Assembly: GCF_000013665.1 (NCBI RefSeq)
Contig: NC_007912.1
Span: 4,209,501 to 4,273,500 of the forward strand
Length of the DNA: 64,000 nt
Source of the DNA: Saccharophagus degradans 2-40
GTDB taxonomy: Bacteria > Pseudomonadota > Gammaproteobacteria > Pseudomonadales > Cellvibrionaceae
Direction: 5' to 3'
Part shown: piece by piece, positions 1-11,867 of the stretch
How the letters are laid out: each line of letters opens with the position of its first letter
Position numbering within the stretch: position 1 is the stretch's first letter
The notes under the pieces: model-generated
Told to the model about the DNA's origin: nothing
Seen by the model: the letters and a program-made list of their open reading frames with translations, nothing else
Database searches by the model: none
Program-made: the position numbers and the translations under genes

Positions 1-222
1 CCACGCCAATACTTCTTCAGCCATTTGCACCAAGCTCGTGGTTTCGGTATGAGGAGAACGGGAATGGTTGGGCAGGTCGATAGAGTATACGTTGCGGCTT
101 TCTGCTAGAGGCCGAGCCACGCCGGCCAAATTTTCTAGCGAACCAAACAGACCGTGAATAACTAATATAGGTGGCAAATCTGGGTGGGGCTCACCCAGTA
201 TGCGAAAATTTAATGCTAACAA
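1..222 (-). CDS. Alpha/beta hydrolase, YbfF-type esterase (partial, C-terminus off window)
   Basis: Reading the minus strand from a TTG at 222 gives 74 codons that run off the left edge. The N-terminus has the strand-plus-oxyanion pattern of alpha/beta hydrolases (VIHGLFGS, then a stretch resembling LENLAGVARPLAES) and the DLPNHSRS segment typical of YbfF-like acyl esterases. An in-frame TAG lies five codons upstream, which limits the start choice, and there is no nearby ATG. The nucleophile and histidine regions lie outside the window, so activity cannot be judged. It lies just downstream of the DUF1820 gene on the same strand (35 nt gap) and may be co-transcribed with it. Family assignment is fairly secure; the substrate is unknown. 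Confidence 0.7.
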   Translation of the reverse strand, partial: MLALNFRILGEPHPDLPPILVIHGLFGSLENLAGVARPLAESRNVYSIDLPNHSRSPHTETTSLVQMAEEVLAW

Positions 223-257
223 TGTAGGGCAATCCTAAGCGATGAATGAGGCTAAGG

Positions 258-587
258 TTATTTTTCGGGGCGAGGAATAGGCGCCTGATACGGAAACTGA
301 GCAACCTTGTCGCCCTTTACTTCCAGTACCTTAACAACACCTTCTTTTTCTACTTCATCTATACGAATAATGCTGTGCATAGGTATAAACGAACGCTTCA
401 CACCGGCGAACTCGCCTTTTAGCTTCTCTTCGCCAGGGTCGACCACCAACTGAGTGCGCTCGCCGAACACAAATTCTTCTACTTCCACAAAACCGTACAT
501 TTCGCTTTGATAGATCGCGCGGGCGTATATTTCATACACCTGATCTAAGTTGTGGAAGATAACTTTGTAAATTGGATCTTTTGACAT
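258..587 (-). CDS. DUF1820 family protein
   Basis: A 109-residue soluble protein starting at MSKDPIYKVIF. The frame stays open upstream to 827, but the family begins at this Met and the upstream residues are basic and unlike the rest, so the shorter start is preferred. The sequence has the DUF1820 pattern: an N-terminal beta segment with NLDQVYEIYAR, a central EVEEFVFGERTQLVVDPGEE segment, and a SFIPMHSIIRIDEVEK segment. No signal peptide or membrane helix is visible. The family is widespread in gammaproteobacteria, often next to miaB, as here (divergent). Its molecular function is not established. Confidence 0.8.
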   Translation of the reverse strand: MSKDPIYKVIFHNLDQVYEIYARAIYQSEMYGFVEVEEFVFGERTQLVVDPGEEKLKGEFAGVKRSFIPMHSIIRIDEVEKEGVVKVLEVKGDKVAQFPYQAPIPRPEK

Positions 588-902
588 AAATACGACTAAA
601 TCTGTTAATGGAAGGAGCCTATAGAAAAGCCAGCGCGAGCGAATGCGCAGGCCCCTCTCCAAGGGGCGCATACGATACCACAATATGTAGCCAACTCCGC
701 TATTTACAAGGCCAAATAAGCCCTTACTTCTAGAATAAATAGCGATAAAAATATTACCGCGCCACTGCAGGTAACTATGGGAAAAGACGCGACGTATCGC
801 TATAATGCGCGCTCGTTTTTTAACCATCTGGGTGTAGCACTGAATGCAACACCATATTGGCCCCCTGTTTTAAACCAGTCGCGGCCGCAAAAAGAGAGCT
901 TC
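588..902. other. Intergenic region between divergent DUF1820 gene and miaB
   Basis: This 315-base stretch separates two divergent genes. It holds a consensus-like TATAAT at 801-806 on the + strand, a plausible -10 element for miaB, with only a poor -35 match (TGGGAA at 778-783). I see no RNA gene or repeat. A minus-strand frame stays open through much of it but is judged an upstream extension of the DUF1820 frame, not coding. Confidence 0.5.
801..806 (+). promoter_or_regulatory. Putative -10 element for miaB
   Basis: A perfect TATAAT hexamer lies about 97 bases before the miaB ATG. The matching -35 position has TGGGAA, a weak match, so this is a tentative sigma-70 promoter giving a leader of roughly 90 nt. 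Confidence 0.4.
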
Positions 903-2267
903 ATGTCAGAATCCACTACCGCTAAGCCCACCAAAAAGCTATATATCCAAACCCACGGCTGCCAGATGAACGAGTACGATTCATCGCGTATGCGCGACCT
1001 GCTGGGCGCTTCCCACGATATGGTGCCAACCGACAACCCAGAGGAAGCCGACGTACTTTTGGTAAATACCTGCTCTATTCGCGAAAAAGCGCAAGAAAAG
1101 CTATTCCACCAACTGGGTCGCTGGAAACACCTAAAAGAAGCCAAGCCAGACCTCGTAATTGGTGTTGGTGGCTGTGTAGCAAGCCAAGAGGGCGACGCTA
1201 TCTCTAAACGCGCACCGTTTGTAGACCTTATTTTTGGCCCACAAACACTGCACCGCCTGCCAGAGATGATTGAAACCCCACGCGAGAACGGCGCAGTTGT
1301 AGTTGATATTAGCTTCCCTGAAATTGAAAAATTCGACAATTTGCCCGAGCCAGAAGCCGATGGCGCCACCGCGTTTGTGAGCGTGATGGAAGGCTGCAGC
1401 AAATACTGCACATTCTGCGTTGTGCCCTACACCCGCGGCGAAGAAGTGAGCCGCCCAGCAGTAGATGTATTGCGCGAAGTTACCCACCTAGCTAGCCAAG
1501 GCGTGCGCGAAGTAAACCTATTGGGCCAAAACGTAAACGCCTACCGCGACGACAGCTCTGGCGAAGTAATCGACCTTGCCGAGCTAATTGCTGCCGTTGC
1601 AGACATAGACGGCATAGACCGCATTCGCTTTACTACCTCGCACCCTATGGAGTTCACCGAAAGCTTAATTCAAGCCTACGCCGAAATCCCCGAGTTAGTC
1701 AGCCACTTGCACCTGCCGGTACAGAGCGGTTCTGACCGTATTCTAAGTGCCATGAAGCGCGGCCACACATGCTTAGAGTACAAATCTAAGCTGCGTAAAA
1801 TACGTGCCCTACGACCAGACATTAGCTTCTCATCTGACTTTATTATTGGCTTCCCCGGTGAAACTGAAGCCGATTTTGCCGCCACGATGAAGCTAATTGA
1901 AGACATAGGCTTTGATAACTCCTTTAGCTTTATTTATAGCCCGCGCCCCGGCACCCCCGCTGCCGACTTGCCCGACGACACCCCAGAGCAAGTTAAAAAG
2001 GATCGCCTAAAAATATTGCAAACACGCATTATTCAGCAGGCGCAGGAAATTAGCCGTCGCATGGTAGGCAACACCGAACGCGTTTTGGTAACTGGCTACA
2101 GTAAAAAAGACCCAGGCCAGCTATCTGGCAGAACAGAAAACAACCGCGTGGTGAACTTCCGCTGCAATCAACCAGAGCTTATTGGCAAATTTGCAGATAT
2201 TCTTATTGAGGAAGCACTTCCTAACTCGCTGCGCGGCGTATTGCTTGGGTCTGAACTAGACGACTAA
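903..2267 (+). CDS. miaB: tRNA-2-methylthio-N6-dimethylallyladenosine synthase MiaB
   Basis: A 454-residue radical-SAM methylthiotransferase that adds a methylthio group to i6A37 in tRNAs reading UNN codons. The N-terminal UPF0004 domain shows its three cluster cysteines ([31 protein letters not shown]). The radical-SAM motif is [10 protein letters not shown], followed by VVPYTRG as in MiaB rather than RimO. A C-terminal TRAM domain (about ERVLVTGYS to ADILIEE) ends the protein. The frame is open from 777, but homology begins at [19 protein letters not shown]; the ATG at 903 follows a purine-rich AAAAAGAGAG stretch and is preferred. A strong intrinsic terminator follows. The related RimO lies at 48.7-50.1 kb. 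Confidence 0.97.
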   Translation: MSESTTAKPTKKLYIQTHGCQMNEYDSSRMRDLLGASHDMVPTDNPEEADVLLVNTCSIREKAQEKLFHQLGRWKHLKEAKPDLVIGVGGCVASQEGDAISKRAPFVDLIFGPQTLHRLPEMIETPRENGAVVVDISFPEIEKFDNLPEPEADGATAFVSVMEGCSKYCTFCVVPYTRGEEVSRPAVDVLREVTHLASQGVREVNLLGQNVNAYRDDSSGEVIDLAELIAAVADIDGIDRIRFTTSHPMEFTESLIQAYAEIPELVSHLHLPVQSGSDRILSAMKRGHTCLEYKSKLRKIRALRPDISFSSDFIIGFPGETEADFAATMKLIEDIGFDNSFSFIYSPRPGTPAADLPDDTPEQVKKDRLKILQTRIIQQAQEISRRMVGNTERVLVTGYSKKDPGQLSGRTENNRVVNFRCNQPELIGKFADILIEEALPNSLRGVLLGSELDD

Positions 2268-2291
2268 ACCAACAACCGCCAACGCACAAGC

Positions 2292-2335
2292 AAACAAATG
2301 GGCGCGGTAAACAACCCTTACTGCGCCCTTTGTTT
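2292..2335 (+). terminator. Rho-independent terminator of miaB
   Basis: A near-perfect stem: AAACAAA (2292-2298) pairs with TTTGTTT (2329-2335), GGGCGC (2300-2305) with GCGCCC (2323-2328), and GTAA (2307-2310) with TTAC (2318-2321), with one unpaired T and one G-T wobble. The right arm is T-rich, as an intrinsic terminator needs, and the A-rich left arm could let it also work on the other strand. It lies 25 nt after the miaB stop. Confidence 0.85.
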
Positions 2336-2429
2336 ATAAACCTTCGCGATTCGCGATTTAGACCCTTTTACCCACCGCAAACTTGGGTTAGTCTAACCCT
2401 TACTTCGTTTCCACAGGATTTATCCCTAC

Positions 2430-3524
2430 TTGGACAATCATTTTCATACTGAAGAGCTCACCTTCGAGCCCAGTGACGCACACCGTCTCGCTGCCCTCTG
2501 CGGCCAATTTAATGGTCACATCAAACAAATAGAACAGCGCCTACAACTCGATATTCGCATTAGAGAAAACACCGCCCGCCTTACCGGCCCGCAGCAGAGT
2601 GTTGCCCTTGCTCGCGATATATTGCGCCAACTATACAAAGACACCGAGACTCAACCCGACCTTTCCCCCGATCACGTTCACCTCGCCATACAGGAATCGT
2701 TAATGGACACAGCTATCGAAGAAGTGACCCTCGACGACGCAGCGCCTAACGCCGATATAGAACAGGCCTACGCCAGTGTCAGTATGATCAAAACCAAAAA
2801 GTGTACGGTAAAACCGCGGGGAGGCAATCAGTCTAACTACGTTATGGCTGTGCGCGCGAACGATATAAATTTTGGTATTGGCCCTGCTGGTACAGGTAAA
2901 ACATACTTGGCCGTAGCCTGCGCCGTGGAAGCGCTGCTTAAAGACGAAATTGAGCGCATATTACTTGTGCGCCCAGCGGTTGAAGCCGGCGAAAAGCTGG
3001 GCTTTTTACCCGGCGACCTAAGCCAAAAAGTGGACCCATACCTGCGCCCACTCTACGACGCACTGTACGAAATGCTGGGCTTTGAAATTGTAGAAAAACT
3101 TATAGAGCGCAGCGTGATAGAAGTGGCCCCGCTGGCGTATATGCGCGGCCGCACACTGAACAATGCCTTTGTTATTTTAGATGAGAGCCAAAACACCACC
3201 CGCGAGCAGATGAAAATGTTCTTAACGCGTATTGGCTTTGGCTCCACCGCGGTTATTACCGGTGACCCGTCACAGGTAGACTTGCCACGCGGTGCCGCCT
3301 CTGGCTTGCGCCACGCCATCGAAATTTTAGAAGGCGTAGAGGGCATTAGCTTCACCTATTTCACCTCTCGCGATGTTGTGCGCCACCCCATAGTGCAACG
3401 CATTGTGGACGCCTACGAAAAAGCGGAAGCCAAGGCAGAAAAAATTGCCAAGGAAGAAGCCGAAGAGCGGGCGAGATTACGCGCCGAATTCAAAGCTGAG
3501 CAAGCTCAACGCAACGGCGAATAG
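2430..3524 (+). CDS. ybeZ: PhoH-like ATPase (PhoH/YbeZ)
   Basis: A 364-residue cytosolic P-loop ATPase of the PhoH family. It has an N-terminal KH-like region (about residues 1-75), Walker A GPAGTGKT at residues 151-158, and Walker B VILDESQNTT near residues 248-257. The C-terminal tail is charged and Glu/Lys/Ala-rich. The start is TTG at 2430 with ACAGGA about 11 nt upstream; no in-frame ATG gives a complete N-terminus. Known family context places it directly before the RNase YbeY, as here with only 3 nt between stop and next start, suggesting a shared role in RNA metabolism. The YbeZ identity rests on this context and on length. Confidence 0.93.
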   Translation: MDNHFHTEELTFEPSDAHRLAALCGQFNGHIKQIEQRLQLDIRIRENTARLTGPQQSVALARDILRQLYKDTETQPDLSPDHVHLAIQESLMDTAIEEVTLDDAAPNADIEQAYASVSMIKTKKCTVKPRGGNQSNYVMAVRANDINFGIGPAGTGKTYLAVACAVEALLKDEIERILLVRPAVEAGEKLGFLPGDLSQKVDPYLRPLYDALYEMLGFEIVEKLIERSVIEVAPLAYMRGRTLNNAFVILDESQNTTREQMKMFLTRIGFGSTAVITGDPSQVDLPRGAASGLRHAIEILEGVEGISFTYFTSRDVVRHPIVQRIVDAYEKAEAKAEKIAKEEAEERARLRAEFKAEQAQRNGE

Positions 3525-3527
3525 TAA

Positions 3528-3977
3528 GTGCTTACCATCGACATACAGCAGGCATCCACAGCAGATGCCTCCCAACTACCCAGCGACAAACAATTCGAAA
3601 TATGGGTAGAGGCCGCCCTGCAGCAACGCATGAATGAAGCAGAATTAAGCATTCGCATTGTAGACGAGGACGAAAGCCAAGCCCTTAACTTGCAGTACCG
3701 CGGTAAAGACAAATCCACCAATGTACTAAGCTTTCCTTGCGAGCTACCCGATGGCGTAGAGCTACCGCTGCTTGGCGACCTGGTAATTTGTGCGCAAGTA
3801 GTGGCAAAAGAAGCCCTAGAACAGGGTAAACTTTTGCATGCCCACTGGGCGCATATGGTGGTACACGGCACATTACATTTGCTAGGCTACGACCACATAG
3901 AAGACGGCGAAGCCGAAGAAATGGAAGCGATTGAAATACAGGTATTACTTGAACTGGGTTACCCTAACCCCTATTAA
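3528..3977 (+). CDS. ybeY: Endoribonuclease YbeY (16S rRNA maturation)
   Basis: A 149-residue zinc-dependent RNase involved in 16S rRNA 3'-end maturation and ribosome quality control. The metal triad is visible as H113, H117 and H123 in [13 protein letters not shown]. The conserved NVLSFPCE segment sits at about residues 65-72. The start is GTG at 3528, three bases after the ybeZ stop, so translation is probably coupled. The length matches the family (about 150). Confidence 0.95.
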   Translation: MLTIDIQQASTADASQLPSDKQFEIWVEAALQQRMNEAELSIRIVDEDESQALNLQYRGKDKSTNVLSFPCELPDGVELPLLGDLVICAQVVAKEALEQGKLLHAHWAHMVVHGTLHLLGYDHIEDGEAEEMEAIEIQVLLELGYPNPY

Positions 3978-4050
3978 GCAACCATCTCATTTACACACTC
4001 AACACTTTTAGCTAAATACTTTTTTATATAGAACGGAGAATTACAGGACA

Positions 4051-4929
4051 ATGTCGGACGACCCTTCGAGTAGTCGAACGCAGCCCGGATCAGGTTCGCG
4101 ATCTTGGCTGGAGCGTATGTTTAATGGCTTTGCCAGCGAACCTAAATCACGCGAAGAACTACTAGACATTATTCGCGGCGCGGCCAACAACAAGGTCGTC
4201 GATCAAGAAGTACTCAGCATTATGGAGGGCGCCCTCGACGTCGCCAACCAGCAGGTGCGGGAGATAATGATCCCCCGCTCGCAAATGGTTTCCATTAAAG
4301 AAGATGAGAAACCGGCTGACTTCTTGCCTCGTATTATCGAGTCCGGTCACTCACGCTTCCCCGTTATTGGTGAATCCAGTGATGACATCAAAGGCATTCT
4401 GCTTGCAAAAGATTTATTGCAGTTATTGGTCGATGGCACCGAAACGTTTTGCCTAGAAAAGCTATTACGCACAGCCAATATTATCCCTGAGAGCAAGCGT
4501 TTAAACGTATTGCTGCGCGAATTTCGCGAAAAGCGCTACCACATGGCGCTGGTTATCGATGAGTACGGCGGCATCTCAGGCCTAGTCACCATTGAGGATG
4601 TGCTCGAAGAAATTGTGGGCGAAATTGAAGACGAAACCGACGAAGATAACGAAGAGTTTATTCGTCAGGTGTCTGATAACGACTTCATCCTTAAAGCGCT
4701 CACCCCCATTGAGGACTTTAACGCTTACTTTAAAACCAAGTTTAGCGACGAAGAGTTCGACACCATCGGCGGTCTCGTTACCCAGGCATTTGGTCATATG
4801 CCCAGCCGCAATGAAGTCACCATGTTACGCGGTATCACTTTCCGCGTGCTGTACTCTGATAGCCGCCAAATACATCTATTACGTGTAACCAAAAAGAAAA
4901 AAGCCAAAGCCATACAACCTCTCGATTAA
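4051..4929 (+). CDS. corC: CorC/HlyC-type CBS domain protein (magnesium/cobalt efflux accessory)
   Basis: A 292-residue cytosolic protein with no membrane segments. An acidic/polar N-terminus is followed by two CBS domains (roughly residues 70-130 and 135-195; signatures VREIMIPRSQMVSI, SGHSRFPVIGE and GGISGLVTIEDVLEEIVGEI). A C-terminal CorC_HlyC (transporter-associated) domain ends near residue 280. CorC is linked in enterobacteria to Mg/Co efflux. It lies between ybeY and lnt, the standard order. Start ATG at 4051 has GGAGAATTACAGG upstream. Confidence 0.93.
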   Translation: MSDDPSSSRTQPGSGSRSWLERMFNGFASEPKSREELLDIIRGAANNKVVDQEVLSIMEGALDVANQQVREIMIPRSQMVSIKEDEKPADFLPRIIESGHSRFPVIGESSDDIKGILLAKDLLQLLVDGTETFCLEKLLRTANIIPESKRLNVLLREFREKRYHMALVIDEYGGISGLVTIEDVLEEIVGEIEDETDEDNEEFIRQVSDNDFILKALTPIEDFNAYFKTKFSDEEFDTIGGLVTQAFGHMPSRNEVTMLRGITFRVLYSDSRQIHLLRVTKKKKAKAIQPLD

Positions 4930-4944
4930 GGCCCTAATCGCCGC

Positions 4945-6510
4945 ATGAATCCGAAAATTTGGCATACCCCCGGCTGGCCGGGGGATCTCACTGCGCTTTT
5001 CGCCGGTGCACTGGTAACACTCTCCCTCGCCCCTTACAGTATGTGGGTGCTTGGTATGCTTGCCACCACCGTGTTGGCGAGCTTACTTACCGGCTTAAAT
5101 GGCAAGCGCGGTTTTTTACGCAGCTTCTTTTTCGGCATTGGCCTCTACGGCTCTGGCGCCTCGTGGGTATACGTAAGCATTTACAATTTTGGCTTAAGCT
5201 CAGCGCCTTTAGCCTTCGCGCTTACCTCGGCTTTTGTTATCGCATTAGCGTTAGTATTTGCATTACCTTTTTATTTCTACAGCCGTTTTTTAGAGCGCAG
5301 CCGCTGGGGCTTTTTACTGGGCTTTCCAGCCATTTGGGTGCTAGGTGAATGGAGCCGCACCTGGTTTTTAACTGGTTTCCCTTGGTTGTTTTTAGGGTAC
5401 AGCCAGCACTCTACTTGGATGTCTGGGTGGGCGCCTGTCATTGGCGTAAACGGCCTGAGTTTTATTCTAGTGCTGACCGGCGTAGTGCTTGCCAATACGT
5501 TCTACCAAGCAATTAATTGCCTAAGTAAGGACGAAGACAGCGCCCCGCACTGCCAACCGCGTACTACACTCGCCCTGCTGTTTATTACTTGCCTGTGTTG
5601 GGCAGGTGGCGCCACCCTGCGGGACGTAAACTGGACACAAGCCCGCGACGAACCCGTAAGCGTAGCCGTGGTACAACCCAATATTCCGCAAGAGATGAAA
5701 TGGAACCCCATGTACCGGGGCTATATTAATCAAACCCTGCGCGACTTGGCTAAGCCTCACTGGGGCACACAATTAATGATATGGCCCGAAGCGGCTATTC
5801 CCGTTATGTATCAAGATGCAGATTTGATTTTCGAAGAAATTGAAATGCAATCGGCAATAAAACCCACCGCGGTACTAACCGGTATTTTGTATGAAGACGA
5901 AGCCAACCAGCAGTATTACAACAGCATAGTTGGCCTAGCCGAGGCAGAGGGCACTTACTTTAAGCAGCGCCTCGTGCCTTTTGGCGAGTACGTGCCGCTA
6001 GAGTCTACACTGCGGGGCATCATTAGCTTTTTTGATTTACCCACATCAATTATTAGCCCTGGCCCCAAAAACCAAGCGCTAATAAAAACTGATAGCTACG
6101 ACATAGCCACATCTATTTGTTACGAAGTGGTATACCCCGATTTAGTCGCCGAATATGCCGCCAAATCGCAGGTTATTGTCACCATTAGCAACGATGCTTG
6201 GTTTGGTGATTCCATTGGCCCCCTGCAGCATTTTGAAATGGCCCGCATGCGCGCTCTAGAGAATGGGCGCTATTTAATTCGCGGCACCAATACGGGTATT
6301 AGCGGTATCATCACCCCCAAAGGGGAAGTGCAATCGGCCACCGCGCAATTTAAGCAAACAGTACTCACCGACAAGATTTACCTCTACGATGGCGTAACAC
6401 CTTTTGGCGCAAGTGGCTCTTGGCCAATCGTTACACTTTGCATACTTCTTTGTGGCTTTATTGTGGTTATAATCCGCCGTAAATCTACCGTCGCCCCCAC
6501 TGCTCAATAG
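4945..6510 (+). CDS. lnt: Apolipoprotein N-acyltransferase
   Basis: A 521-residue inner-membrane enzyme that adds the third acyl chain to the N-terminal cysteine of lipoproteins. The first ~220 residues hold several hydrophobic helices, then a nitrilase-like domain carries the Glu-Lys-Cys triad: E282 in WPEAAIP, K340 in FKQRLVPFGEYVP, and C392 in SICYEVVYPD. A final membrane helix lies near residues 492-510. Length equals the family norm (~510). It begins 15 nt after corC and is followed 7 nt later by a lipoprotein gene whose product it would acylate. Confidence 0.96.
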   Translation: MNPKIWHTPGWPGDLTALFAGALVTLSLAPYSMWVLGMLATTVLASLLTGLNGKRGFLRSFFFGIGLYGSGASWVYVSIYNFGLSSAPLAFALTSAFVIALALVFALPFYFYSRFLERSRWGFLLGFPAIWVLGEWSRTWFLTGFPWLFLGYSQHSTWMSGWAPVIGVNGLSFILVLTGVVLANTFYQAINCLSKDEDSAPHCQPRTTLALLFITCLCWAGGATLRDVNWTQARDEPVSVAVVQPNIPQEMKWNPMYRGYINQTLRDLAKPHWGTQLMIWPEAAIPVMYQDADLIFEEIEMQSAIKPTAVLTGILYEDEANQQYYNSIVGLAEAEGTYFKQRLVPFGEYVPLESTLRGIISFFDLPTSIISPGPKNQALIKTDSYDIATSICYEVVYPDLVAEYAAKSQVIVTISNDAWFGDSIGPLQHFEMARMRALENGRYLIRGTNTGISGIITPKGEVQSATAQFKQTVLTDKIYLYDGVTPFGASGSWPIVTLCILLCGFIVVIIRRKSTVAPTAQ

Positions 6511-6517
6511 GATAATT

Positions 6518-7387
6518 ATGCGTTCGTCGCTAGCTCAATATGGATATCGTGTAGGCCGCGTTTTAGCTTTGGTTGGCTGCTGCCTATTTTTTACCGCCTG
6601 TTCCACTAAAATGGCTTATAACTTTTTAGATTGGGGCTTAATGTGGTACGTAGAACGCTACGTAGATTTAAACAAAGAGCAAAAAGACAAAGCCGAAGCA
6701 GCGATAGATAAATTCCACCATTGGCACAGAACCACACAACTGCCGCGCTACGCTAAATATATTACCGACTTAAAAGAGCGCATGGCACAACCTGTTACAG
6801 CCGACCAATTGCACGCCGAGACCGACGAAATTCAAATATTCTTAGACGATTGCGTTGCGTTTTTATTGCCCACTGCCGTCGATATTGTAAGCAGCTTTTC
6901 TGAAGAGCAAGTGCAACAGGTACTGGAAAAGTTCGCCAAAGACAGAAAAGACTACGACAAAAAATATATTTCCACATCCATGGAAAAGGTCGTTAAAGCG
7001 CGCCAAAACGAGCTAAAAGATCAAATTGGCCCGCTGTTCGGCCGCTTTACCGATCAGCAGCAAAAATGGGTCGACGAGTGGTCCACAGGCATGGAATATT
7101 ACGAACCCCTGATGCTCGCGCAGCAGGAGGATTGGGCCAAAATGCTAGAAGAAGTACTGCAAAAAAGAGACGATAAAAAACTGTTAGACGCATCGTTGCG
7201 CAAACTTATGTTTTACCGCAGCGACGACTGGGACCCAGAGTTAGAAAAACAAATCGACATCAACCAAACCCTCACGCTAGAAATGATGGCCAAGTTTATG
7301 AACCACCTCACTCCCACTCAACGCGAGCGCTTTAACAAAAAGCTCGACAAGTACGTAGAAGTATTCACTGAGCTAAGCAGCGAGTAG
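6518..7387 (+). CDS. DUF6279 family lipoprotein
   Basis: A 289-residue predicted lipoprotein. The N-terminal hydrophobic stretch ends in a lipobox (LFFTACS). The mature part is almost entirely helical and charged, with the DUF6279 opening (KMAYNFLDWGLMWYVERYVDLN) and repeated Lys/Glu-rich helices. It probably sits on the periplasmic face of one of the membranes. It starts 7 nt after lnt, so it likely belongs to the ybeZ-lnt operon; the same position is occupied by a relative in pseudomonads as I recall. Function unknown. Confidence 0.8.
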   Translation: MRSSLAQYGYRVGRVLALVGCCLFFTACSTKMAYNFLDWGLMWYVERYVDLNKEQKDKAEAAIDKFHHWHRTTQLPRYAKYITDLKERMAQPVTADQLHAETDEIQIFLDDCVAFLLPTAVDIVSSFSEEQVQQVLEKFAKDRKDYDKKYISTSMEKVVKARQNELKDQIGPLFGRFTDQQQKWVDEWSTGMEYYEPLMLAQQEDWAKMLEEVLQKRDDKKLLDASLRKLMFYRSDDWDPELEKQIDINQTLTLEMMAKFMNHLTPTQRERFNKKLDKYVEVFTELSSE

Positions 7388-7401
7388 TAAGCAACACAAC
7401 C

Positions 7402-8379
7402 TTAATCGGCAAGTCGCAGCCACGCTTCTAAATCGTCTTCATGCCAGCGGCGCACCAGCGCTAAACCTTGGTTAACCACATTCCAATACACATCGATTAG
7501 ATCGGTCGCCAGTTTAAATAACTGGTGACTGCTGGCAGTAATTGTGGTGCCAGACAATACATCTTTGTCGATTGTGTTTAACAAAAACATAAGTTTTAGC
7601 TCGAGGTTTTTAAGATCCCCCAAACCGGGTATTGAATCTCCTACAATACTTTCCAAGCGCTCAGCTTGATGGCGCAACTTTTCACTCTGCTGGCGAGAGC
7701 ACTGCAATAAAAAACGCAGTTTTCTATCGTGCGGGTAATCCACAAGCCCTGTTGCCGCCGCATAGGTGCCCAAACCGCGCACCTTTGCAATCTGCTCGAT
7801 CATATCCGGCAACTGCTTGGCCACAAAATTCAGCACCTCTATTTGTTTGAACATACGCGGGTACGATGCGCTTGAATCATCTTGATCGGCTTGCAAATCG
7901 TGCGCATCAACAAGCTCTGGCGTTAGCGGTTTTTCCAGCTGCTTGGCCAGCGAGTAAACCATACCCTGTAACTGCTCAATAAAATGCGAGTGCAGCTCAA
8001 AATTATCGCTAAGGTCGTCATCTTGCCAATTTTGGCGAATAGTCACCCACGCCAAGTGCAGGTTTTCCTTGTCTTTATCCGACAAAATACCACCCACAGA
8101 CGAAGCAAATGTTTCTAAGGTGGCCAAACGCCGCTCTAACTGGTGCTGCAAAACGACAAAATCGCCCTCAAACACAGCATTGCCACCCAATAACCCCATG
8201 CTAATACCGCGGTGTTTTTGCACAGCCTTCACCATTTGGTTTAGCTGGTGAACCAATGTGAGGGTATCTTCACGACGACGGTAAGACTCACAAAAACGCG
8301 CATACTGCTCATCGCTGCTGTCTACTGGCTCGTGGGTGATAACAACACCATCGATTTGAATTGTTTGAACTTCGGTCAT
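7402..8379 (-). CDS. Cytosolic all-helical protein with a NIT-like (nitrate/nitrite-sensing) pattern
   Basis: A 325-residue soluble protein, predominantly alpha-helical, with no signal peptide or membrane segment. The segment QKHRGISMGLLGGNAVFEGDF (near residues 55-75), and a second possible one around IAKVRGLGTYAAATG (near 195-210), resemble the paired arginine-containing helices of NIT sensor domains. NIT domains are normally periplasmic inputs of transducers; here there is no attached output domain. It is convergent with the DUF6279 gene (14 nt between stops). Function is unknown; the NIT resemblance is an inference by eye. Confidence 0.55.
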   Translation of the reverse strand: MTEVQTIQIDGVVITHEPVDSSDEQYARFCESYRRREDTLTLVHQLNQMVKAVQKHRGISMGLLGGNAVFEGDFVVLQHQLERRLATLETFASSVGGILSDKDKENLHLAWVTIRQNWQDDDLSDNFELHSHFIEQLQGMVYSLAKQLEKPLTPELVDAHDLQADQDDSSASYPRMFKQIEVLNFVAKQLPDMIEQIAKVRGLGTYAAATGLVDYPHDRKLRFLLQCSRQQSEKLRHQAERLESIVGDSIPGLGDLKNLELKLMFLLNTIDKDVLSGTTITASSHQLFKLATDLIDVYWNVVNQGLALVRRWHEDDLEAWLRLAD

Positions 8380-8643
8380 AGCTTTGGCTTATAAAAAATT
8401 CGGTTTATACCTTGGCGGCCCTAGACACTGCCCACAAAGGAATACTCAATTGCAATCCACCGGCAACACTGCCAACAAGATTCAATTGCAGAGAGTGCAC
8501 AGCAACCTTCGTACCACCTATAAAAAGCGGCAAACTAATGCACACAAATTAAACCTAATGTACCAATAACACGCGCACAAGGCCCAATTTACAGTACACT
8601 GCGCATCTTCAAACCGCACAATCATGCAATAGGGAGTTTCACC

Positions 8644-9111
8644 ATGCTATCCAATTTACGTAATACACTTCTAAAATGCACCGCCGCCGTGCTTTTGTGC
8701 ACCACATATGGGCAAGCAATAGCCCTAGAGCCTAGTAAAGCCGCCACCAATGCTGAAGTATTTTTTATTGAGCCCAAGAACGGCGCAGAGATAACAGGCC
8801 CGGTCACCATTAAGTTCGGCATTAAAAACATGACGGTTATCCCAGCTGGCGTACAGCACCCTTACTCCGGCCACCACCATTTGCTTATCGACGTAGACAA
8901 GCTACCAGACCTTAAAAGCCCCATTCCCGCAGACGCTAATCACCGTCACTTTGGCAAAGGCCAAACCGAAGCAACACTCGAGCTTGAGCCAGGTGAGCAC
9001 ACGTTACAATTGCTGCTTGGCGATCATTTCCACATCCCGCACGACAAGCCCGTGCTATCGGAAAAAATCACCATTACAGTAAAAGCAAAGCCCGCCGCAG
9101 CGGCAAAATAA
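8644..9111 (+). CDS. Exported DUF4399 protein
   Basis: A 155-residue secreted protein with a signal peptide (about residues 1-28, ending ALA-like in QAIALEP). The mature domain has the DUF4399 signature: a short Ig-like fold with GAEITGPVTIKFGI, HPYSGHHHLLID, DANHRHFGKGQT and LGDHFHIPH. The histidine clusters suggest possible metal binding (inference). Start ATG follows AGGGAG. It stands alone between the NIT-like gene and leuS, followed by a hairpin. Function is unknown. Confidence 0.85.
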   Translation: MLSNLRNTLLKCTAAVLLCTTYGQAIALEPSKAATNAEVFFIEPKNGAEITGPVTIKFGIKNMTVIPAGVQHPYSGHHHLLIDVDKLPDLKSPIPADANHRHFGKGQTEATLELEPGEHTLQLLLGDHFHIPHDKPVLSEKITITVKAKPAAAAK

Positions 9112-9124
9112 GCCTTCTTATACC

Positions 9125-9150
9125 CAGCGCACCTATTATTGTGTGCGCTG
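9125..9150 (+). terminator. Hairpin after DUF4399 gene
   Basis: CAGCGCAC (9125-9132) pairs perfectly with GTGCGCTG (9143-9150) around a 10-nt loop, 13 nt after the stop. There is no T run after it, so it may be a weak terminator or an mRNA 3' stabiliser. Confidence 0.5.
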
Positions 9151-9275
9151 CGGTAAATTCCCCGCGCTTCCCCCTACGCTATACCTTACTTTCCCCGACT
9201 AAGCCGCCTATAATGTGCCCCTTTCTCAACGGCTAGCATTTAATTTTATGCCTGTTAGCCGACAAACTTACCTAA

Positions 9276-11759
<2,484 letters not shown>

Positions 11760-11767
11760 TGCTGCTT

Positions 11768-11793
11768 GCGGCGCGCTGTAACAAGCGCGCTGC
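11768..11793 (+). terminator. GC-rich hairpin between leuS and lptE
   Basis: GCGCGCT (11771-11777) pairs with AGCGCGC (11784-11790) around a 6-nt loop, extended by three more pairs (one wobble) to 11768 and 11793. There is no strong T tract, so partial termination or attenuation before lptE is the likeliest role. Confidence 0.5.
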
Positions 11794-11867
11794 TCTGTAC
11801 TTTACATACAACTTAATTACTACATTACCTGATCTTAGCCCTCAGCTAACCATTAAGAGATAAGCCC

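Noticed and set aside
588-827. Upstream extension of the DUF1820 reading frame
   Set aside because: The extra 80 residues are basic, aromatic and unlike the family; the family begins at the Met at 587.
800-1487. Antisense frames of 118-203 codons over miaB
   Set aside because: They overlap a clearly conserved gene and show no family pattern.
8384-8569. Small plus-strand frame of 61 codons before the DUF4399 gene
   Set aside because: No ribosome site, no recognisable sequence, and Asn/Thr/Lys-rich composition typical of non-coding AT-rich DNA.
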